Assembly: GCA_937922785.1 (NCBI GenBank)
Contig: CALAJQ010000010.1
Coordinates: 62,001-126,000 of the forward strand
Direction of reading: 5' to 3'
Length of the DNA stretch: 64,000 nucleotides
Source: an uncultured Acidimicrobiales bacterium
Lineage (GTDB): Bacteria > Actinomycetota > Acidimicrobiia > Acidimicrobiales > SZUA-35
The notes under the pieces are model-generated. The model was not told the DNA's origin and did not search any database. It saw only the letters and a program-made list of their open reading frames with translations. Made by a program: the position numbers and the translations under genes. Positions within the stretch are counted from its first letter, which is position 1. Each line of letters opens with the position of its first letter. Below are positions 61,601 through 64,000 of the stretch, piece by piece.

Positions 61601-64000
61601 GCCAACTGTTGAGCAACGCCGTTGGCTTGATCGGAAAGACCGGCATAGGTGATCCGTCGAGTGCCGTCGGCGACGGCCAGTGCATCGGGGGTTTGAACCG
61701 CGAACCGGCCAATCAGGCTGGCGAGAGGTTCGAAACGGTCGGCTTTAGAGTCGTTCTCACCTAGCGCCAGGGCATGAGGGGAACTGATGAGGGCCACAAC
61801 GGATTCGTCGAACCGTGCGAGCATCTCTTGGGCCTCGGTCTCAGAGAGGACGTCACCGCTGTACTCAAGGCCGAGCCGTACTGATTCACCACGGACTTCG
61901 GCAAAGAAGGCAATAGGAGCCCGAACATCGGTGCCTGAAAGAACCTCATGATCGGCCTGCAGGCCACCAAGTTCGCTTGTAGCAAACTTGCTGAACGCAA
62001 ACGTGACCTGGGGATCTACCGGGGCAAGGCCGTGGCTGCGACGAATACGGTTAACCGTGGCCGGAGGCACCATTCTTCGAGACAAAGCTTGACCCACTGC
62101 ACGGCCGCTTTGGTCAGACAGGTTCCGATATGTGGAGCCCTGCTCAACCTGTATCTGGATCGGCACAACATTAAGCCAGCAACCCGCCAGCTCAGAAGCA
62201 GAACTGTCACGTGCAGAGACAGCACGCGCCGAGACGGGCAGAGCGATTGAGAGCGTGTCCGACGGACTTAGTGGCCTCAAACTTGCAGCTAACCCGGCAA
62301 GCAGTGCCGCCATTGGGGTGGCTCCAGCAACGGTGCCGAGCGAGTGGGCGGCAAAACTTGCAGACATCTGCACGTAACCATCGGCTCCCCCACCGTTCGA
62401 TCCGAGATTCAGCTTTGGCGCCACGATCTGTTCGGGCCCAATCCAGCTGGTGTCAGCGGCAGCAATCTCAGCCAAGTGACGCTTTGTGTATTCGCTGTAT
62501 GTGTCTTCAAGTGAACTCAGCTGGACTCCGCGGTACGCCTTGTCTATGTCGGTCCAGATAATCTCGGTGCCGTCCAAGTCACTAACACCGTGGTGGGCAA
62601 CGATGACTACACCAGTTGAACCGTCGACCATCGGGTGGATCGCCACTCGCAACAGCGGGCCGTTTTCTATGTCGAACGGCTGACCTAGGGCGGCGCTAGC
62701 GATTTCATCAAGCTGGTCTGAGCTCACAGGGCTGAATCCGGCAGCGATGTCAACCGCAGATGCGGCCGGCAAAATTCGGTGGTCGTCAAGACCCAGCGTG
62801 GTTCGAAGCGGAACATGGCGCTCGACTGCTGATTGCACGGCGGCCGCAAGCTTGCCGACGTCAACCTTGCCGCGCACGACGTAACGCCGACCAACGTTCT
62901 GACGGCCGCTGTCTGGGTCGTTCATGTGCTCGAAGACAAAAGACTGTTGCCACGGCATTAACTGAGACGGCGTTAACTGAGAGGGCGATAACTGAGAGGG
63001 CGTGAGTTCGGTAGTCTCAGCAGGCGCTGGAGCGTCCTGAATAACTGAAGCGATTGCCCCAGCCAGACCACGAGGCGTCGTGTGACTAAAGACGATCTCT
63101 TCTGGAATCGGTTGCCCAATAGCGTCGCTAAGAGCAACGACCATTTCCAGGGCGGCAAGCGAATCTCCGCCAAGGGCAAAGAAGTCATCGTCGATGCCGA
63201 CTGGTTCTGTGTTGAGAACCTGTTCCCATACCCGAGTCACCTGACGTTCTGCTTCAGTCAGAGTCTCTAGGTGCACAACTGGCACAGCACGATGAATTCG
63301 GACAGGGCGAGGTAGCTGCGCTTCGTCCAACTTGCCGTTGGCTGAAGTGGGCAACTCGTCCACGGTTACAAAAGCGGCTGGTATTGCGTGCTTGGGCAGC
63401 CTGTCGGCCAAGAACGCTCGCAACGCGCCAGGGCTTGGCGTTTCGGCCCCATCTTCAAGCTCAATCCAACCGGTGAACACTTCCTGGGGCTTAGGCGTGT
63501 AGCCAATCTCGGCCAGCATCGAAGCCACATCGTCGAGGTCTAGTTGATCGTCAAGTTCTTCAATTGCTTCATCGCGAGTCTTGTGACCCAGGCGGACATC
63601 CCACGCATAAGGCTCGGCATAGTTGTGGTAACCCTGTTCGGTGATGTGGGTGTGAATTCCGGCAGCGTTCACCAAACAGTTTGTGGATCGGCCGGTGTCG
63701 CTGGGGCGAACCCAAGGCGCACGGTTTTCGAGGAAGTCCAACATCTCCGCAAGAGAAACATCGGTGTATCGGTAGTAGTCGACATACGAAACTCGATCAA
63801 AGACTGTGCCATCGTCAAAAACCGAGTTGTCCAGTAGCCGATTCGGGCCGTCATCGATCTGGTGATAGACGCGCCTGGCCTGAACCACAGCAGAGTCGAT
63901 CGCAACGGGATCAAAGCGGTCTTCGGTGAACTGAGCCGGAATTAGGCGAGTCTCAAACAGCTGCCCTCGAGACAGCCCGGTGAAGATAATTGGAGCGCCA
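58660..64000 (-). CDS. NRPS with PP-loop ATPase region: [PP-loop]-A(C-term)-PCP-C-A-PCP-E (5' end outside window)
   Basis: The frame is open to the right edge; at least 1,779 residues are visible. The first ~175 are a PP-loop (N-type ATP-pyrophosphatase) C-terminal region with FTGLSRGQLFETRL and GRSTNCLVN (near 63680), then YAWDVRLGHKTRDEA. Directly after comes an adenylation C-terminal subdomain ending SANGKLDEAQLP (near 63330). The carrier Ser is in ALGGDSLAALE. The C domain has VAHHGVSD. A full A domain has IYTSGSTGQPKG, EYGPTETTVW and VNGKVDR (code about D-S-V-L-I-A-E-V-W-K, substrate not assigned). A second carrier (DLGGDSILN) and an epimerisation-type domain (HHLVIDGVSW, TSQYPVAVD, FNYLGQLD) end the protein. 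The 3' end overlaps the convergent NRPS by 12 bp. Confidence 0.85.
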   Translation of the reverse strand, partial: GAPIIFTGLSRGQLFETRLIPAQFTEDRFDPVAIDSAVVQARRVYHQIDDGPNRLLDNSVFDDGTVFDRVSYVDYYRYTDVSLAEMLDFLENRAPWVRPSDTGRSTNCLVNAAGIHTHITEQGYHNYAEPYAWDVRLGHKTRDEAIEELDDQLDLDDVASMLAEIGYTPKPQEVFTGWIELEDGAETPSPGALRAFLADRLPKHAIPAAFVTVDELPTSANGKLDEAQLPRPVRIHRAVPVVHLETLTEAERQVTRVWEQVLNTEPVGIDDDFFALGGDSLAALEMVVALSDAIGQPIPEEIVFSHTTPRGLAGAIASVIQDAPAPAETTELTPSQLSPSQLTPSQLMPWQQSFVFEHMNDPDSGRQNVGRRYVVRGKVDVGKLAAAVQSAVERHVPLRTTLGLDDHRILPAASAVDIAAGFSPVSSDQLDEIASAALGQPFDIENGPLLRVAIHPMVDGSTGVVIVAHHGVSDLDGTEIIWTDIDKAYRGVQLSSLEDTYSEYTKRHLAEIAAADTSWIGPEQIVAPKLNLGSNGGGADGYVQMSASFAAHSLGTVAGATPMAALLAGLAASLRPLSPSDTLSIALPVSARAVSARDSSASELAGCWLNVVPIQIQVEQGSTYRNLSDQSGRAVGQALSRRMVPPATVNRIRRSHGLAPVDPQVTFAFSKFATSELGGLQADHEVLSGTDVRAPIAFFAEVRGESVRLGLEYSGDVLSETEAQEMLARFDESVVALISSPHALALGENDSKADRFEPLASLIGRFAVQTPDALAVADGTRRITYAGLSDQANGVAQQLAAAGVGIGDKVGVFAPRSAQTAVGIVGVLTAGAAYVALDPDYPTSRLRFIATDGELRAVVAARSDAEAASELGLPVVISDSDPSNSDPTKQQVNLPVPSADDPAYLIYTSGSTGQPKGVVVSHGNIVQSTQTRTQVYGADPKAFLLLSSFSFDSSMVGLFWSLTTGGALVLPEHGLHTDVIHLASVISDMKISHLLAVPALYRVLLEETDSQDLIGLKAVIVAGEACSAELVTAHFAKLGSVQLHNEYGPTETTVWSHHYQFPADFGRGDSALKETVPIGTSIPGVDCAVVDEAGLPVAVGAVGELLIGGFGVTGGYQNRPKETAARFVAASEYSALGLSGTLYRTGDLVRLGANGLLSFVGRVDRQVKVRGFRVEPELIEAQLMSLEGVSDAAVDSQDGRLVAWVATTNSEDPAEPDRIKAALVGQVPSHEIPAIITALELLPRTVNGKVDRTALPSASVSVSASTSEPIDAAADPKAGEIAQIWADVLGLESVGLTDNFFDLGGDSILNIRIVARMRQAGFEVRPRDVFNNPTVDELASLLSDASGTEAKSESVPMAGLVPLLEMQRWFFNQKFADPNHWTQSLWAGVNSDTDFDLFEAAIQELINYHDILRSRFLKSAGSWTQFVADAAPRVDLIRFEAGTDEAEVATSVESTLDIEAGRLIAVGVLPAAGSVSVFVAVHHLVIDGVSWAPLLDDWTRAYEQLRDNQPVDLGPIGSSQADWARAISSQPLSGHWPVVTTHNDERHPVAETLNSQISLGQEEFNEITTDRLEASLVSAVGLAWCEIEGLTQFEVTLESHGRDAELAPQLDLTRTLGWFTSQYPVAVDFGSAPSPASALVAVSSAINAVESLGVGFDSGSPDAQIPGLAFNYLGQLDRAIPTGNLFESVGNFTAGVGKTNHRPHRVGVVAWIADGELVINWDGAEAEISQDKLDRLARATVENLKALSATPDAVSDIATTGVDATTMAALGDLLGGLES

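Overview
The window is a continuous, gene-dense bacterial chromosome segment of moderately high GC. Its content suggests a marine actinobacterium, probably of the Acidimicrobiia. This is inferred from frequent GTG/TTG starts, an F420-type luciferase-like oxidoreductase, an actinobacterial DUF389 protein, and secreted proteins with DUF4214 repeats. A DddP-type DMSP lyase points to a marine setting. No insertion sequence, phage gene, CRISPR array or rRNA was seen.

Layout. 1-2.3 kb: a PAS-GGDEF-EAL cyclic-di-GMP protein cut by the left edge. 2.5-16.3 kb: catabolic and redox genes (aldehyde dehydrogenase, carboxylesterase, F420-type oxidoreductase, PhnZ-like HD protein, nitroreductase, DNA methyltransferase, acyl-CoA dehydrogenase, glycosyltransferase, thioesterase, SDR, DddP). 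16.4-24.3 kb: an HpaH/HpaF pair, a large secreted metalloprotease-like protein, dienelactone hydrolase, nucleoside phosphorylase, HAD and FAH-family enzymes. 24.3-31.5 kb: a polytopic membrane protein, an AhpD/CMD-like protein, a cyclic-nucleotide-binding protein, DUF389, a CAP-DUF4214 protein, an RNA methyltransferase and rpe. 31.6-40 kb: clpP, tRNA-Leu(TAG), an LDH2-type dehydrogenase, rdgB-rph-murI, a redoxin, a flavin disulfide reductase, a VTT protein and a CDP-alcohol phosphatidyltransferase. 40.1-45.5 kb: a two-component system with a MacB-like ABC exporter. 45.5-51.8 kb: a GMC-like oxidoreductase, an acyl-CoA ligase, tRNA-Leu(TAA) and a zinc uptake/Zur locus. 51.8-64 kb: a nonribosomal peptide cluster running off the right edge.

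Main discovery. Three genes carry an in-frame TGA exactly where a redox-active cysteine belongs in a thioredoxin-fold or AhpD-fold active site. Each TGA is followed within about 40 nt by a foldable hairpin of the bacterial SECIS type. They are a TlpA-like lipoprotein (motif U-x-x-C, 6284-6817), an AhpD/CMD-like protein (C-x-x-U, 25407-26360) and a ResA-like redoxin (WASW-U-G-C, 36004-37083). A conventional gene caller would split each into two fragments. Together they imply a selenocysteine-using thiol-redox network in this organism. The decoding genes (selA, selB, selD, tRNA-Sec) are not in the window.

Second discovery. The NRPS cluster contains a free-standing adenylation enzyme, carrier protein and acyl-CoA dehydrogenase that resemble the prolyl-AMP ligase / PCP / prolyl-PCP oxidase set making pyrrole-2-carboxyl starters. 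They sit beside one NRPS whose specificity code resembles beta-alanine, and a second NRPS in which a PP-loop ATPase domain directly precedes the C-terminal part of an adenylation domain.

Third, many gene ends carry short tandem duplications that include or touch the stop codon, and several coding regions carry in-frame short tandem repeats. This looks like a genome-wide habit rather than isolated repeats.
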